The position numbers were made by a program, and so were the translations under genes. A model generated the notes under the pieces. That model saw only the letters and a program-made list of their open reading frames with translations. It had not been told where the DNA came from and did not search any database. A DNA stretch of 64,000 nt from assembly GCA_036494815.1 (NCBI GenBank), contig DASXNV010000032.1, positions 1 through 64,000 of the forward strand, read 5' to 3'. Every line of letters starts with the position of its first letter. Position 1 is the stretch's first letter. Positions 19,725-28,752 of the stretch are shown piece after piece. The stretch is from Poindextera sp036494815 (lineage in GTDB: Bacteria; Pseudomonadota; Alphaproteobacteria; Caulobacterales; Caulobacteraceae).

Positions 19725-19861
19725 CCGTCTTCGCCGGGCTCGTCCCGGCGATCCATGCCGTGAAATTTCCGCCGCGGCTATCCATCCGAACGAAGGCTAG
19801 GCCCGCAGCCTCGCTCACGCGTTCACGGCATGGATGGCCGGGACCGGCCCGGCCATGACGG
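19725..19861. repeat. dispersed palindromic repeat, family A copy 2
   Basis: The arms at 19725-19764 and 19822-19861 are 40-base imperfect inverted copies (ccgtcttcgccgggctcgtc onward). They belong to the same family as 4943-5065. Together with the family B element it fills the 294-base gap between the ferredoxin gene and the convergent gene. No other gene is visible there. Confidence 0.85.
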
Positions 19862-19879
19862 AGCGTGGGCCGCGCTACC

Positions 19880-20572
19880 TCACCCCCGCGCGCGGCCGTC
19901 GTCGAACAACTGGGCCAGCCAGCGGTAGTAGCGCGGCTGGGTCTGGCGCAGATTGACCCGGGTATAGGGCTCATGGGTGATGGCGCCATGCAGATAGGCG
20001 CTGCCGGTCAGGGCGAAATAGTCGCCATCGGACTGCAGCATGAGGGCCGTCTTGGGCCACACATGGCGCGCGGCAGCCTCGGTGCGGAACCGGGCGATGT
20101 CCGAATTGGCTGGCCCGCTCGCCAGGCGCTGGTCGTAATAGGCCCGCAAAAGCCCGCCCAGCAGGATCGGCTTCTTGGGCGACAGCTTGTTGACCCGGAT
20201 CACCACGCCGCGGCCGCGCACATAGTGAACCGCCTCTCCCTGTGCGTTCGGCTTGGCCGGATCCGCCAGGATCGGCACGGTGCGCATGAAGGCCAGGGTC
20301 TCGGGCTTGAGGCCCATATGCTCAACCAGATCGATCTGGGCCTTGATCTGGCGCACGGTCTTGTCGGCCGACTGGCCGCGGGGCGCCGCCGAGCCGTCCA
20401 CCTGGAATCCGTCATAGGTGAAGACCAGGCTTGGCTCCGGCTTACGCGGCGCCAGATCGAACAGGGTCGATGGCGGCGCGAATTTTGGCAGGGCGAGCGC
20501 GTGGCTGGGCGAGGCCGTGGACAGGCCCGCCAGCAAAGCCAGCAAGGCGACCGCGGCGCTTGGACGACGCAT
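19880..20572 (-). CDS. secreted protein of unknown function
   Basis: The 230-residue product has a signal peptide (MRRPSAAVALLALLAGLSTA, then SPSHA). The mature part has no motif I can name with certainty. It is moderately basic and ends YYRWLAQLFDDGRARG. The phrase VIRVNKLSPKKPILLGGLLRAYYDQR suggests a helical, possibly degenerate metallopeptidase-like protein, but no HExxH is present. ATG at 20572 is chosen because it begins the signal peptide. It is divergent from rbfA. Confidence 0.75.
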   Translation of the reverse strand: MRRPSAAVALLALLAGLSTASPSHALALPKFAPPSTLFDLAPRKPEPSLVFTYDGFQVDGSAAPRGQSADKTVRQIKAQIDLVEHMGLKPETLAFMRTVPILADPAKPNAQGEAVHYVRGRGVVIRVNKLSPKKPILLGGLLRAYYDQRLASGPANSDIARFRTEAAARHVWPKTALMLQSDGDYFALTGSAYLHGAITHEPYTRVNLRQTQPRYYRWLAQLFDDGRARG

Positions 20573-20742
20573 GGAAGCGTTCCTTTGAATTCCGTATCGC
20601 TGAATCGGCCGCACCATGCCCTGCCCGCGCGCAAAAGTGGAGAGCGAACGCCAAGCTGGACACTCCGCCGCGCGCGATGTAGTTACCCCGCCCTCCCGGC
20701 TCAATAGCCGAATAGAAAGACCGCTTCTGGCGGGCCGCTCCC

Positions 20743-21207
20743 ATGTCCCGGCATTCCCGACCTTCATCGACCTCCGCCCGCGGGCCCAAGCCGGCGGCGG
20801 GCCCGACCCAGCGGCAATTGCGCGCGGGCGAACTGATCCGCCACGCCCTGGTGGAGATCCTGCGTGAAGAAGCCTTCAGCGATCCGGCGCTTGTGGACGT
20901 CTCGGTGACCGTGACCGAGGTGCGCCTGTCGCCGGACCTGAAACACGCCCATTGCTTCGTCGAACCCCTCGGCGGCGGCCATGCCGACGACGTGGTGGCC
21001 GGGCTGAACCGCTCCTCGAAATTCCTGCGCGGGCGTCTGGGCCGGGGTATCGAGATGAAGTTCACCCCCGATCTGCGCTTCCTGCACGACGAGACTTTCA
21101 ACGAGGCGGCGCGTATCGACCGGCTGTTCGACGATCCCAAGGTGCGGCGCGATCTGGAGCATGAGGACGCCGAGGGCGAAGCTTCGGAAAGCGATCATGG
21201 GGCGTAA
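20743..21207 (+). CDS. rbfA: ribosome-binding factor A
   Basis: The 154-residue protein contains the RbfA KH-like fold: RQLRAGELIRHALVEILREE, then VSVTVTEVRLSPDLKHAHCF and ELRF-like LRFLHDETFNEAARIDRLF. The N-terminal 20 residues and acidic C-terminal tail are extensions common in this class. It matures the 30S subunit and 16S rRNA 5' end, especially in the cold. It overlaps truB by 11 bases. infB, its frequent upstream partner, is not adjacent here. Confidence 0.96.
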   Translation: MSRHSRPSSTSARGPKPAAGPTQRQLRAGELIRHALVEILREEAFSDPALVDVSVTVTEVRLSPDLKHAHCFVEPLGGGHADDVVAGLNRSSKFLRGRLGRGIEMKFTPDLRFLHDETFNEAARIDRLFDDPKVRRDLEHEDAEGEASESDHGA

Positions 21208-22144
21208 GCGCAAGGGCGACGCGGTTTCCGGCTGGATCGTGCTGGACAAGCCGCTGAACCTGGGGTCGACCCAGGCGGTAAGCCGGGTGCGCCGAGCGTT
21301 CAACGCCCAGAAGGCCGGCCATGCCGGCACCCTCGATCCCCTGGCCACCGGCATTCTGCCCATCGCCCTCGGCGAGGCCACCAAGACGGTCCCCTATCTG
21401 GTGGAGGCCGACAAGACCTACGCTTTCACCATCGCCTGGGGGGCGACCACCACCACTTTCGACGGCGAAGGCCAGGTGACCGAACGGTCGGACGTGCGGC
21501 CCTCAATTGAGGCGGCGGCCGAGGCGCTGAAGGCCTTTGTAGGCGAGATCCAGCAGATCCCGCCCGCCTATTCGGCGATCAAGGTCGATGGGCAGCGCGC
21601 CTATGACCTGGCGCGCGAGGGTGTGGAGCTGGACCTGAAACCGCGCCAGGTGATCATCCACGACGCCCGGATCATGGACACGCCGGACGCCGATCACCTC
21701 GCCCTGGAGATCGACTGCGGCAAGGGCACCTATGTGCGCGCCCTGGCCCGGGATCTGGCCGCGGCCCTGGGCGCCTGCGGCCATGTTTCGGCCCTGCGGC
21801 GATTGCGCGTGGGGGCCTTCTCCACCGAGCGGGCGATCACACTGGAAATGCTGGAGGAATTGTGCGATAGGGGCGGCGGCTCGGAGGTCATGCTTCCGGT
21901 TGAGACCGCGCTGGACGACATCCCGGCGCTGGCCGTAACCGCGGAAGAGGCCTTCAGGCTCTCGCAAGGGCGACCGATAGTTCTGCTTCCCAGACAGGTC
22001 GAAACGTTGAAGGCGCGTCTGGCTGACCCCTCGGGGACAGGCTTCGCGTCCCGAACCGTTTTGGCGACCCATGGTGGCGGCGCTGTCTCGATCTGCGAGA
22101 TGCGGGCCGGGCAATTGAGCCCGACGCGCGTCTTCAACCTCTAA
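21197..22144 (+). CDS. truB: tRNA pseudouridine(55) synthase
   Basis: The 315-residue enzyme makes pseudouridine 55 in the tRNA T-loop. The catalytic aspartate is D47 in AGHAGTLDPLATG. Other family motifs are KTYAFTIAWG, QIPPAYSAIKVDGQRAYDLAR and GTYVRALARDLA. ATG at 21197 begins directly at the domain (MGRKRKGDAVSGWIVLDKP) and overlaps the end of rbfA. rpsO follows after 14 bases. Confidence 0.97.
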   Translation: MGRKRKGDAVSGWIVLDKPLNLGSTQAVSRVRRAFNAQKAGHAGTLDPLATGILPIALGEATKTVPYLVEADKTYAFTIAWGATTTTFDGEGQVTERSDVRPSIEAAAEALKAFVGEIQQIPPAYSAIKVDGQRAYDLAREGVELDLKPRQVIIHDARIMDTPDADHLALEIDCGKGTYVRALARDLAAALGACGHVSALRRLRVGAFSTERAITLEMLEELCDRGGGSEVMLPVETALDDIPALAVTAEEAFRLSQGRPIVLLPRQVETLKARLADPSGTGFASRTVLATHGGGAVSICEMRAGQLSPTRVFNL

Positions 22145-22158
22145 CGACGGAGACCCCG

Positions 22159-22428
22159 ATGTCGATTACGGCCGAACGTAAGACCGAACTGATCCACACC
22201 CACGCCCGCTCCACGGGCGATACGGGGTCGGCGGAAGTTCAGGTCGCGATCCTGTCCGAACGGATCGCCAACCTCACCGAACACTTCAAGACCCACAAGA
22301 AGGACAACCACTCGCGCCGGGGCCTGCTCAAGCTGGTCTCGCAACGCCGGAGCCTTCTGGACCACCTGAAGTCGAAAGATGCGCCTCGCTATCAGACGCT
22401 GATCGAAACCCTGGGCCTGCGTCGCTAA
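22159..22428 (+). CDS. rpsO: 30S ribosomal protein S15
   Basis: The 89-residue protein starts MSITAERKTELIHTHARSTG and carries the 16S-binding HKKDNHSRRGLLKLVSQRR segment. It nucleates the central domain of the small subunit. Length and start match the family. It lies between truB and pnp in the conserved order, with a 324-base structured leader before pnp. Confidence 0.98.
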   Translation: MSITAERKTELIHTHARSTGDTGSAEVQVAILSERIANLTEHFKTHKKDNHSRRGLLKLVSQRRSLLDHLKSKDAPRYQTLIETLGLRR

Positions 22429-22752
22429 TTCGCGCGGTCCTTTTTCCTCAGTTTATCCGTACCTTGAGCTTTGCTTTTGCGGCTCAGCATGACGCCGTCG
22501 GCGTAATGCTTTAAGTCTGCGTCCTTCGAGCCGCACGGTTCGGAGGACGCGACTATTTCCACCACCGCCCCCTTGGACAGGCTTAGGAGGCGGTTCTTCG
22601 CGGCTCGAAGGTTCGGGCCGATTGTACGCCGAGGGTTCCACAGCAATCCTCGCCAGCCTGTCGCTTAGGAGAGGATTCCGGAACGCCCAAAGGGCCCCGC
22701 CCTGTCCGCAGCCTGAGGAAATGGGTCCTCGGGATACGAAAGAAAGACGACA
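22429..22752 (+). promoter_or_regulatory. structured leader of pnp
   Basis: No gene is credible in this 324-base gap. Two hairpins stand in tandem: 22486-22510 (11-base arms, one mismatch, 3-base loop) and 22519-22550 (14-base arms with two G-T pairs, loop gcac). A smaller CTTCG-CGGCT-CGAAG follows near 22595. In enterobacteria pnp is autoregulated through an RNase III-cut leader hairpin, and these structures could play that role. Alternatively the second hairpin is a member of a dispersed repeat. A pnp promoter is not clear. Confidence 0.55.
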
Positions 22753-24894
22753 ATGTTCGACATTCGACGCAAATCCATCGATTGGGCCGGCCGCAAGCTG
22801 ACCTTGGAAACCGGGCGCATCGCCCGTCAGGCCGACGCCTCCGTCCTCGCCACCTATGGCGAGACCGTGGTTCTGGCCACCGTGGTCGCGGAGAAGGCGC
22901 CCAAGCCCGGGCTCGACTTCTTCCCCCTGACCGTCAACTACCAGGAAAAGACCTACGCCGCCGGCAAGATTCCCGGTGGCTTCTTCAAGCGCGAAGGCCG
23001 CCCGTCGGAAAAAGAGACCCTGGTCTCCCGCCTGATCGACCGCCCGATCCGCCCCTTGTTCGTCAAGGGCTTCAAGCACGAGACCCAGGTGGTCGCCACC
23101 GTCCTGGCCCACGACCTGGAAAATGATCCCGACATCGTGGCCATGATCGCGGTCTCCGCGGCCCTGACCCTGTCCGGCGTGCCCTTCATGGGCCCGATCG
23201 GCGCCGCCCGAGTCGCCTTCATCGACGGCGAATACGTGCTGAACCCCACCACGGATCAGCTCGGCGAAGGCAACCGGATGGACCTCGTGGTCGCGGGCAC
23301 CGACGATGCGGTGATGATGGTCGAATCCGAGATCCAGGAACTGACCGAAGAGCAGGTTCTGGGCGGCGTCATGTTCGCCCACCGCGGCTTCCAGCCGGTG
23401 ATCGAAGCGATCATCGAACTGGCCGAGCATGCGGCGAAGGAGCCCTGGGACTTCCAGGCCGAAGACCTCAGCCCGATCATCGCCAAGATCACCGACCTGG
23501 TCGGCGAAGACCTCAAGGCCGCCTACAAGCTGACCGCCAAGCAGGCCCGCCACGCGGCCCTGTCGACCGCCAAGGCCAAGGCCGCCGCGGCCCTGGTCAA
23601 GTCGGACGCCAATCCCGACGGCTATGAAGCGCCCAAGTTCGGCTACGCCTTCAAGGAATGCGAAGCCACCGTCCTGCGCCGCGACGTGCTTCTGACCAAG
23701 AAGCGCATCGACGGCCGCGACCTGGACAAGGTGCGTCCGATCGTGTCGGAAGTCGGCATCCTGCCGCGCGCCCACGGCTCGGCCCTGTTCACCCGCGGTG
23801 AAACCCAGGCCCTGGTGGTCGCCACCCTGGGCACCGGCGACGACGAGCAGTTCATTGACGCCCTGGACGGCACCTACAAGGAAAGCTTCCTGCTGCACTA
23901 CAACTTCCCCCCCTTCTCGGTTGGGGAAACGGGCCGCATGGGCTCGCCGGGCCGCCGCGAAATCGGCCACGGCAAGCTGGCCTGGCGCGCCGTGCGCCCG
24001 ATGCTGCCGTCCAAGGCCGAGTTCCCCTACACCATCCGCCTGGTGTCGGAGATCATGGAATCCAACGGTTCGTCCTCCATGGCCAGCGTCTGCGGCTCGT
24101 CGCTTGCGATGATGGACGCCGGCGTGCCCCTGAAGAAGCCGGTCAGCGGCATCGCCATGGGCCTGATCCTGGAACCCGATGGCTATGTGGTCCTGTCCGA
24201 CATCCTGGGTGACGAAGATCACCTGGGCGACATGGACTTCAAGGTCGCCGGCACCGAGGATGGCATCACCTCGCTGCAGATGGACATCAAGATCCCCGGC
24301 ATCACCGAGGAGATCATGCACAAGGCGCTGGATCAGGCCAAGGCCGGCCGGATCCACATCCTGGGCGAAATGGCCAAGGCCATCTCGGGCGCCCGCGAAG
24401 AGATCGGCGAATACGCGCCGAAGATCGAAACCATCTCGATCCCCACCGACAAGATCCGCGACGTGATCGGCACCGGCGGCAAGGTGATCCGCGAGATCGT
24501 CGCCGTCACCGGCGCCAAGGTCGACGTCAATGACGAAGGCATGATCAAGGTCTCGGCCAGCGACTCGGCCAAGATCAAGGCGGCTATCGACTGGATCAAG
24601 TCGCTGACCTCCGAACCGGAAGTCGGCGCTATCTATGACGGCAAGGTCGTCAAGGTGGTGGACTTCGGCGCCTTCGTGAACTTCTTCGGGGCCAAGGACG
24701 GCCTGGTCCACGTGAGCCAGATCAGCAACGAGCGGGTCTCCAAGCCCTCGGACGTGCTGAGCGAAGGCCAGATCGTCAAGGTCAAGCTGATGGGCTTCGA
24801 CGACCGCGGCAAGACCAAGCTGTCCATGAAGGTGGTCGATCAGGCCACCGGCGAGGACCTGACCAAGAAGGAACCGGTGGACGCGGCCGAATGA
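22753..24894 (+). CDS. pnp: polynucleotide phosphorylase
   Basis: The 713-residue enzyme degrades RNA 3' to 5' with phosphate and takes part in the degradosome. It has two RNase PH domains (LIDRPIRPLF in the first; FTRGETQALV and GSPGRREIGHGKLAWRAVRP in the second), an alpha-helical linker, a KH domain (KIRDVIGTGGKVIREI near 570) and an S1 domain (GAIYDGKVVKVVDFGAFVNF near 625). Length is standard. It ends the rbfA-truB-rpsO-pnp cluster at a strong intrinsic terminator. Confidence 0.98.
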   Translation: MFDIRRKSIDWAGRKLTLETGRIARQADASVLATYGETVVLATVVAEKAPKPGLDFFPLTVNYQEKTYAAGKIPGGFFKREGRPSEKETLVSRLIDRPIRPLFVKGFKHETQVVATVLAHDLENDPDIVAMIAVSAALTLSGVPFMGPIGAARVAFIDGEYVLNPTTDQLGEGNRMDLVVAGTDDAVMMVESEIQELTEEQVLGGVMFAHRGFQPVIEAIIELAEHAAKEPWDFQAEDLSPIIAKITDLVGEDLKAAYKLTAKQARHAALSTAKAKAAAALVKSDANPDGYEAPKFGYAFKECEATVLRRDVLLTKKRIDGRDLDKVRPIVSEVGILPRAHGSALFTRGETQALVVATLGTGDDEQFIDALDGTYKESFLLHYNFPPFSVGETGRMGSPGRREIGHGKLAWRAVRPMLPSKAEFPYTIRLVSEIMESNGSSSMASVCGSSLAMMDAGVPLKKPVSGIAMGLILEPDGYVVLSDILGDEDHLGDMDFKVAGTEDGITSLQMDIKIPGITEEIMHKALDQAKAGRIHILGEMAKAISGAREEIGEYAPKIETISIPTDKIRDVIGTGGKVIREIVAVTGAKVDVNDEGMIKVSASDSAKIKAAIDWIKSLTSEPEVGAIYDGKVVKVVDFGAFVNFFGAKDGLVHVSQISNERVSKPSDVLSEGQIVKVKLMGFDDRGKTKLSMKVVDQATGEDLTKKEPVDAAE

Positions 24895-24924
24895 GGCTGC
24901 AGTTCATTCCGGTTTGAGTTCGAG

Positions 24925-24954
24925 CGGGCGGTCTGGAAACAGGCCGCCCGTTTT
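24925..24954 (+). terminator. intrinsic terminator of pnp
   Basis: An 11-base stem (24925-24935 with 24940-24950, one T-G pair) closes on a GAAA tetraloop and is followed by TTTTC. It starts 31 bases after the pnp stop codon and is the clearest intrinsic terminator in the window. Confidence 0.9.
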
Positions 24955-25062
24955 CATTTGTTTGAACTCCAACTTAATCCGCAGAGTCTGCACGGGTCTG
25001 GCTTTCACCCTGGAGATAGTGCTCCAACGCTCCTACCTGTGCAGTCTGCGAAAGGATACCCC

Positions 25063-25449
25063 ATGGCCCATGCCCGCGCCGTCATAGGCGAAACGCGCTA
25101 TCGCGTCACCCTCAAGGCTGGTCATCATGAACTGGTGGCCGACGAGCACGCCGAGATGGGCGGCAAGGATGTGGGGCCGGCGCCCTACGAGCTGTTGCTG
25201 TCGGCCCTGGGGGCCTGCACCGCGATCACCCTCAAGATGTACGCCGAGCGCAAGCAGTGGCCGCTGACCGCGGTGGATGTGGGCCTGTTGTTCACCCGTG
25301 AGGGCGAGCGCGGCAAGATCGCCCGCATGCTGACCCTGGAAGGCGACCTGGACGAGGCGCAGCGCGCGCGCCTGGCCGATATCGCCGAGCGCACCCCCGT
25401 GACCTTGACGCTGAAGGCCGGCGTCGAGATCCACACCGAACTACGCTGA
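25063..25449 (+). CDS. OsmC-family protein, stand-alone
   Basis: The 128-residue protein has the OsmC fold, with the first redox cysteine in ALGACTAITLKMYAERK. The position of the second cysteine, where relatives read CPVH, is threonine here (ERTPVTLTLK), so the usual two-cysteine peroxidase reaction looks impossible. The start is ATG at 25063 (MAHARAVIGETRYRVTL), the beginning of the domain. A close paralogue is the C-terminal half of the next gene, 19 bases downstream. That suggests local duplication. Confidence 0.9.
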   Translation: MAHARAVIGETRYRVTLKAGHHELVADEHAEMGGKDVGPAPYELLLSALGACTAITLKMYAERKQWPLTAVDVGLLFTREGERGKIARMLTLEGDLDEAQRARLADIAERTPVTLTLKAGVEIHTELR

Positions 25450-25468
25450 AGCGGGCGGGACGGGCGAG

Positions 25469-26728
25469 ATGACCAGCCAGGCTTTCGATTTCACGGGTGC
25501 GCGCAGCCACAAGCTGTCGGGTCGGCTGGACCTGCCGGAGGCGCCGGTCCAGGCCTACGCCCTCTATGCTCACTGCTTCACTTGCACCAAGAATTCCCTG
25601 GCCGCCTCTCACGTAGCCCGGGCGCTGAACAGGCGAGGCATCGCGGTGCTGCGGTTCGACTTCGCGGGCCTGGGTCAAAGCGATGGGGATTTCGCGGATT
25701 CAACCTTCAGCGGCGACGTGGCCGACCTGATGGCCGCGGCCCAGGCCATGGAGGCGGCGGGCATGGCGCCGAGCCTGCTGATCGGTCACAGCCTTGGCGG
25801 CGCGGCGGTGCTGGCCGCGGCGCCCGACCTACCCTCGGTGCGGGCGGTGGCCACCATCGCCGCGCCGTTCGAGGTCGGCCACATCACCCACCAGTTCGGT
25901 GACGCCGTGCGCACCATTCTCGATCAAGGTGAGGCCGAGGTCAGCCTGGCGGGACGCCCCTTCACCGTCCGCCGCGGCTTTATCGACGATCTGGCCAACC
26001 ACGATCTGGCCGATCGCATCGCTCATCTGCGCCATCCGCTGCTGGTGCTGCACGCGCCGCGCGACGAGACGGTGGGGATCGAAAATGCTTCGCGGATCTT
26101 CCTGGCCGCGCGCCATCCCAAGAGCTTTATTTCACTGGACGACGCCGATCATCTGCTGACCCGCACCGTCGACGCCGACTACGCCGCCGACGTGATCGCC
26201 ACCTGGGCGGAACGCTATCTGTGCGCCAAGGCGACCGCGGCCAAGACGGCGCCGGCGGCTGGAGCGGGGGTGGTGGTCGGCGAGACCGGCGCGGGCCGGT
26301 ACCAGCTGCAGGTGCGAGCCGGGAGCGCGCGCTTCCTGGCCGACGAGCCGGCGGACGTGGGCGGGCTGGGGTCGGGACCCACGCCGTTCGAGCTGGTGAG
26401 CGCGGGCCTGGGGGCCTGCACGGCGATCACCCTGCGCATGTATGCCGATCGGAAGGCCTGGCCCCTGGCGCGGGTGTCTGTGGCCGTGGCCCATGACAAG
26501 CTCGCCGGCGCGACGCCACCGGACCGGTTCGAGCGGGTGATCACCCTGGACGGGGACCTGGATGAGGCGCAACTGGCGCGCCTGATGCAGATCGCCGACC
26601 GTTGCCCGGTCCACCGGATGCTGGAGCCGGGCGCGACCATCGAAACCCGGCGCGCGCCGCCGCTCGAGCCGACCTCACGGGACAATCATTTCGAGGCGGC
26701 TCGCGAGGCCTGTGGCGAAGACGGTTAG
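25469..26728 (+). CDS. bifunctional alpha/beta hydrolase-OsmC fusion protein
   Basis: The 419-residue protein joins two domains. Residues 1-250 form an alpha/beta hydrolase with YALYAHCFTCTKNSLAASHV, the nucleophile serine in LIGHSLGGAAVL, and a catalytic His in the DDADHLLTR segment. Residues 270-400 form an OsmC domain with both redox cysteines (GLGACTAITLRM and ADRCPVHRML). Such fusions are known but their substrates are not. Peroxidised or esterified lipids are a guess. The end overlaps the convergent PHB depolymerase gene by four bases. Confidence 0.9.
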   Translation: MTSQAFDFTGARSHKLSGRLDLPEAPVQAYALYAHCFTCTKNSLAASHVARALNRRGIAVLRFDFAGLGQSDGDFADSTFSGDVADLMAAAQAMEAAGMAPSLLIGHSLGGAAVLAAAPDLPSVRAVATIAAPFEVGHITHQFGDAVRTILDQGEAEVSLAGRPFTVRRGFIDDLANHDLADRIAHLRHPLLVLHAPRDETVGIENASRIFLAARHPKSFISLDDADHLLTRTVDADYAADVIATWAERYLCAKATAAKTAPAAGAGVVVGETGAGRYQLQVRAGSARFLADEPADVGGLGSGPTPFELVSAGLGACTAITLRMYADRKAWPLARVSVAVAHDKLAGATPPDRFERVITLDGDLDEAQLARLMQIADRCPVHRMLEPGATIETRRAPPLEPTSRDNHFEAAREACGEDG

Positions 26729-27975
26729 ACCGCCGCGTCGCGCTGGAGAATGAACTCCCGCACGCGAGGATAGATCTCCTCGCGGAAGCGGCGGCCGTTG
26801 AACACGCCATAGTGGCCGACGCCGGGCTGGACATAGTCCACCTTCAGGGCCTCGGGCAGGCTGGAGCATAGGGTGTGGGCGGCCTGGGTCTGGCCGATTC
26901 CGGAAATATCGTCGTGCTCGCCCTCGACCGTCATCAGGCCGATGTCGCTGATCGCGGACGGCTTCACCAACCGGTCCCGGTGCACCAGTTCGCCCTTGGG
27001 CAGCAGGTATTGCTGGAAGACGATGTCGATGGTCTGCAGATAGAATTCCTCGGTCATGTCCAGCACCGAGAGATATTCGTCGTAGAATTCCAGATGCTTG
27101 TCAGCGCTGTCGCCATCGCCGCCGACAAGGTGGTTGAAGTAGTTTTTGTGGGCCTCCTGGTGACGCTCCAGGTTCATGGACATGAAGCTGTAGAGCTGCA
27201 CGAAGCCCGGATAGACGCGGCGCATGGCGCCTGGATAGGGCGCAGGCACGGTGTAGATCATGCTGCGCTGGAACCAGGTGAACGGGCGCTCCTCAGCCAG
27301 CTTGTTGGTCACGGTGGGCGACAGCCGCGCATCAATGGGCGAGCCCATGAAGGTCATGCTGGCGGGGCGGCTGGTCTCGGCGTCTTCGGCCATCAGGCTG
27401 GCGGCGGCGAGCACCGGCGGGCCGGGCTGGCAGACGGCCACCACGTGCGGGCGCGGACCCATGTGGCGCAGCATCTCGCGGACATGGTCGATATAGTCGT
27501 GAAAGTCGAAGCGCCCATCGAGCATCGGCACATTGCGCGCATTGGACCAGTCGGTGACGTAGACCTCATGATCCTGGAGGAAGGTCTGCACCGTCCCGCG
27601 CAGCAGGGTGGCGTAGTGGCCGGACAGGGGGGCGACGATCAGCACCGCAGGTTCGATGGCCCTGCGCCCGGCCTTGCGCATGTCGGTCATATCGCGGCTG
27701 AAATGGGTCAGCTTCACCCAGGGCGAGGACCACTCCACCACCTGGCGGACGCGCACGTCGTGGCCTTCGATATTGACGCTGTCGATGTTCCAGTCAGGCT
27801 GGCCGTAGCGCCGGGTGACATTGGCGAACAGGTCGGTGGCGGCGAACAGGGTCCGGCCCAGGCGGGTGTCCACCAAGGGATTGACCGGCGAACTCCAGGT
27901 GTCTCTGGCGAGGCGCGCGGCCATACGCATCGGCGTCGACGCGTAATAGGCGGCTTCGTGCATCGAATAGAGCAT
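26725..27975 (-). CDS. phaZ: intracellular poly(3-hydroxybutyrate) depolymerase
   Basis: The 416-residue enzyme begins MLYSMHEAAYYASTPMRMAA, the typical start of PhaZ proteins that mobilise storage granules. The catalytic site is the cysteine form of the lipase box, AVCQPGPPVLA, as in Ralstonia PhaZ1. SFMSMNLERHQEAHKNYFNH and GVGHYGVFNGRRFREEIYP, with the catalytic His, are also conserved. The start at 27975 is chosen for this N-terminus, although the frame is open to 28014. Storage polymer use is thus expected in this organism. No polymer synthase lies nearby. Confidence 0.95.
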   Translation of the reverse strand: MLYSMHEAAYYASTPMRMAARLARDTWSSPVNPLVDTRLGRTLFAATDLFANVTRRYGQPDWNIDSVNIEGHDVRVRQVVEWSSPWVKLTHFSRDMTDMRKAGRRAIEPAVLIVAPLSGHYATLLRGTVQTFLQDHEVYVTDWSNARNVPMLDGRFDFHDYIDHVREMLRHMGPRPHVVAVCQPGPPVLAAASLMAEDAETSRPASMTFMGSPIDARLSPTVTNKLAEERPFTWFQRSMIYTVPAPYPGAMRRVYPGFVQLYSFMSMNLERHQEAHKNYFNHLVGGDGDSADKHLEFYDEYLSVLDMTEEFYLQTIDIVFQQYLLPKGELVHRDRLVKPSAISDIGLMTVEGEHDDISGIGQTQAAHTLCSSLPEALKVDYVQPGVGHYGVFNGRRFREEIYPRVREFILQRDAAV

Positions 27976-28080
27976 AGGTCTGTCCTTCGCGCGGATCGCG
28001 CTTGTGCGGTGCACAATATATGAAGCGAAATGACCAGACTTTAAAGCTCGGGCTTGGATCCGGTTCCCTTGGCCCGCGGT

Positions 28081-28665
28081 CTAGGCGCCGTGGCTCATCG
28101 CCTTGACGATAAGATCCTTGGTCTGGTCCGGGGGCAGGCCAAAGGGGATCACGCTGTCGAATTTACCCTGTGGATTCATCAGGTAGATGGCCGAGGAGTG
28201 GTCCACGGCATAGTTGGCGCCGGTCCCGCTCTTCTGAAAATAGACCTTATAGGCGCTGGTCACCTGGCCGACCTGAGCCGGCGTCCCGGTCAGGCCCACA
28301 ATCCCGCGCGGAAATGACGCGCTCGACAGATAGTCCTTGAGCTGGGACGGCGTGTCGCGGGCGGGATCGACGGTGACAAACACCACCTGAAACACCTTGG
28401 CCTTGGCGCCCAGCAGGTCCGTGGCCGCGCCCAGAGTCTGCAGCGTAGTCGGACAGACGTCGGGGCAATAGGTGTAGCCAAAGAAAACCGCCGTCCACTT
28501 GCCTTGCAGCAGGCGCTGATCGGCGGGCTTTCCGTCCTGGTCAACCAATTGGAACGGGCCGCCGATGGCTGCGGCGGGAGTTTCGGATCGCCTGCCGCAG
28601 GCGCCGAGACTTAAAACCAGGGCGAGCGCCAGACCCCAAACGGCGAACCTCGACCTGCCGACCAT
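28081..28665 (-). CDS. senC: SCO1/SenC/PrrC-type copper lipoprotein
   Basis: The 194-residue protein has a lipoprotein signal (ALVLSLGAC, Cys at about residue 23), then a thioredoxin fold with the copper ligands in GYTYCPDVCPTTL and a His in VDHSSAIYLMNP. SCO proteins deliver copper to the CuA centre of cytochrome c oxidase and may sense redox state. It is divergent from the RegB sensor kinase gene over 87 bases, the arrangement known from regB-senC-regA loci. The start at 28665 begins the signal peptide. Confidence 0.94.
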   Translation of the reverse strand: MVGRSRFAVWGLALALVLSLGACGRRSETPAAAIGGPFQLVDQDGKPADQRLLQGKWTAVFFGYTYCPDVCPTTLQTLGAATDLLGAKAKVFQVVFVTVDPARDTPSQLKDYLSSASFPRGIVGLTGTPAQVGQVTSAYKVYFQKSGTGANYAVDHSSAIYLMNPQGKFDSVIPFGLPPDQTKDLIVKAMSHGA

Positions 28666-28752
28666 TGATCCAACGCTCCTCGACCTTGCCGTGTGCTTAC
28701 GAACTCTACCCTTGGGCTGGCCCAAACCGCGTTGGGCGGTTAGGCTGGACCC

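Noticed and set aside
22453..24711. A 752-codon open frame antiparallel to pnp
   Set aside because: It mirrors the polynucleotide phosphorylase gene and its composition is typical of a GC-driven shadow frame.
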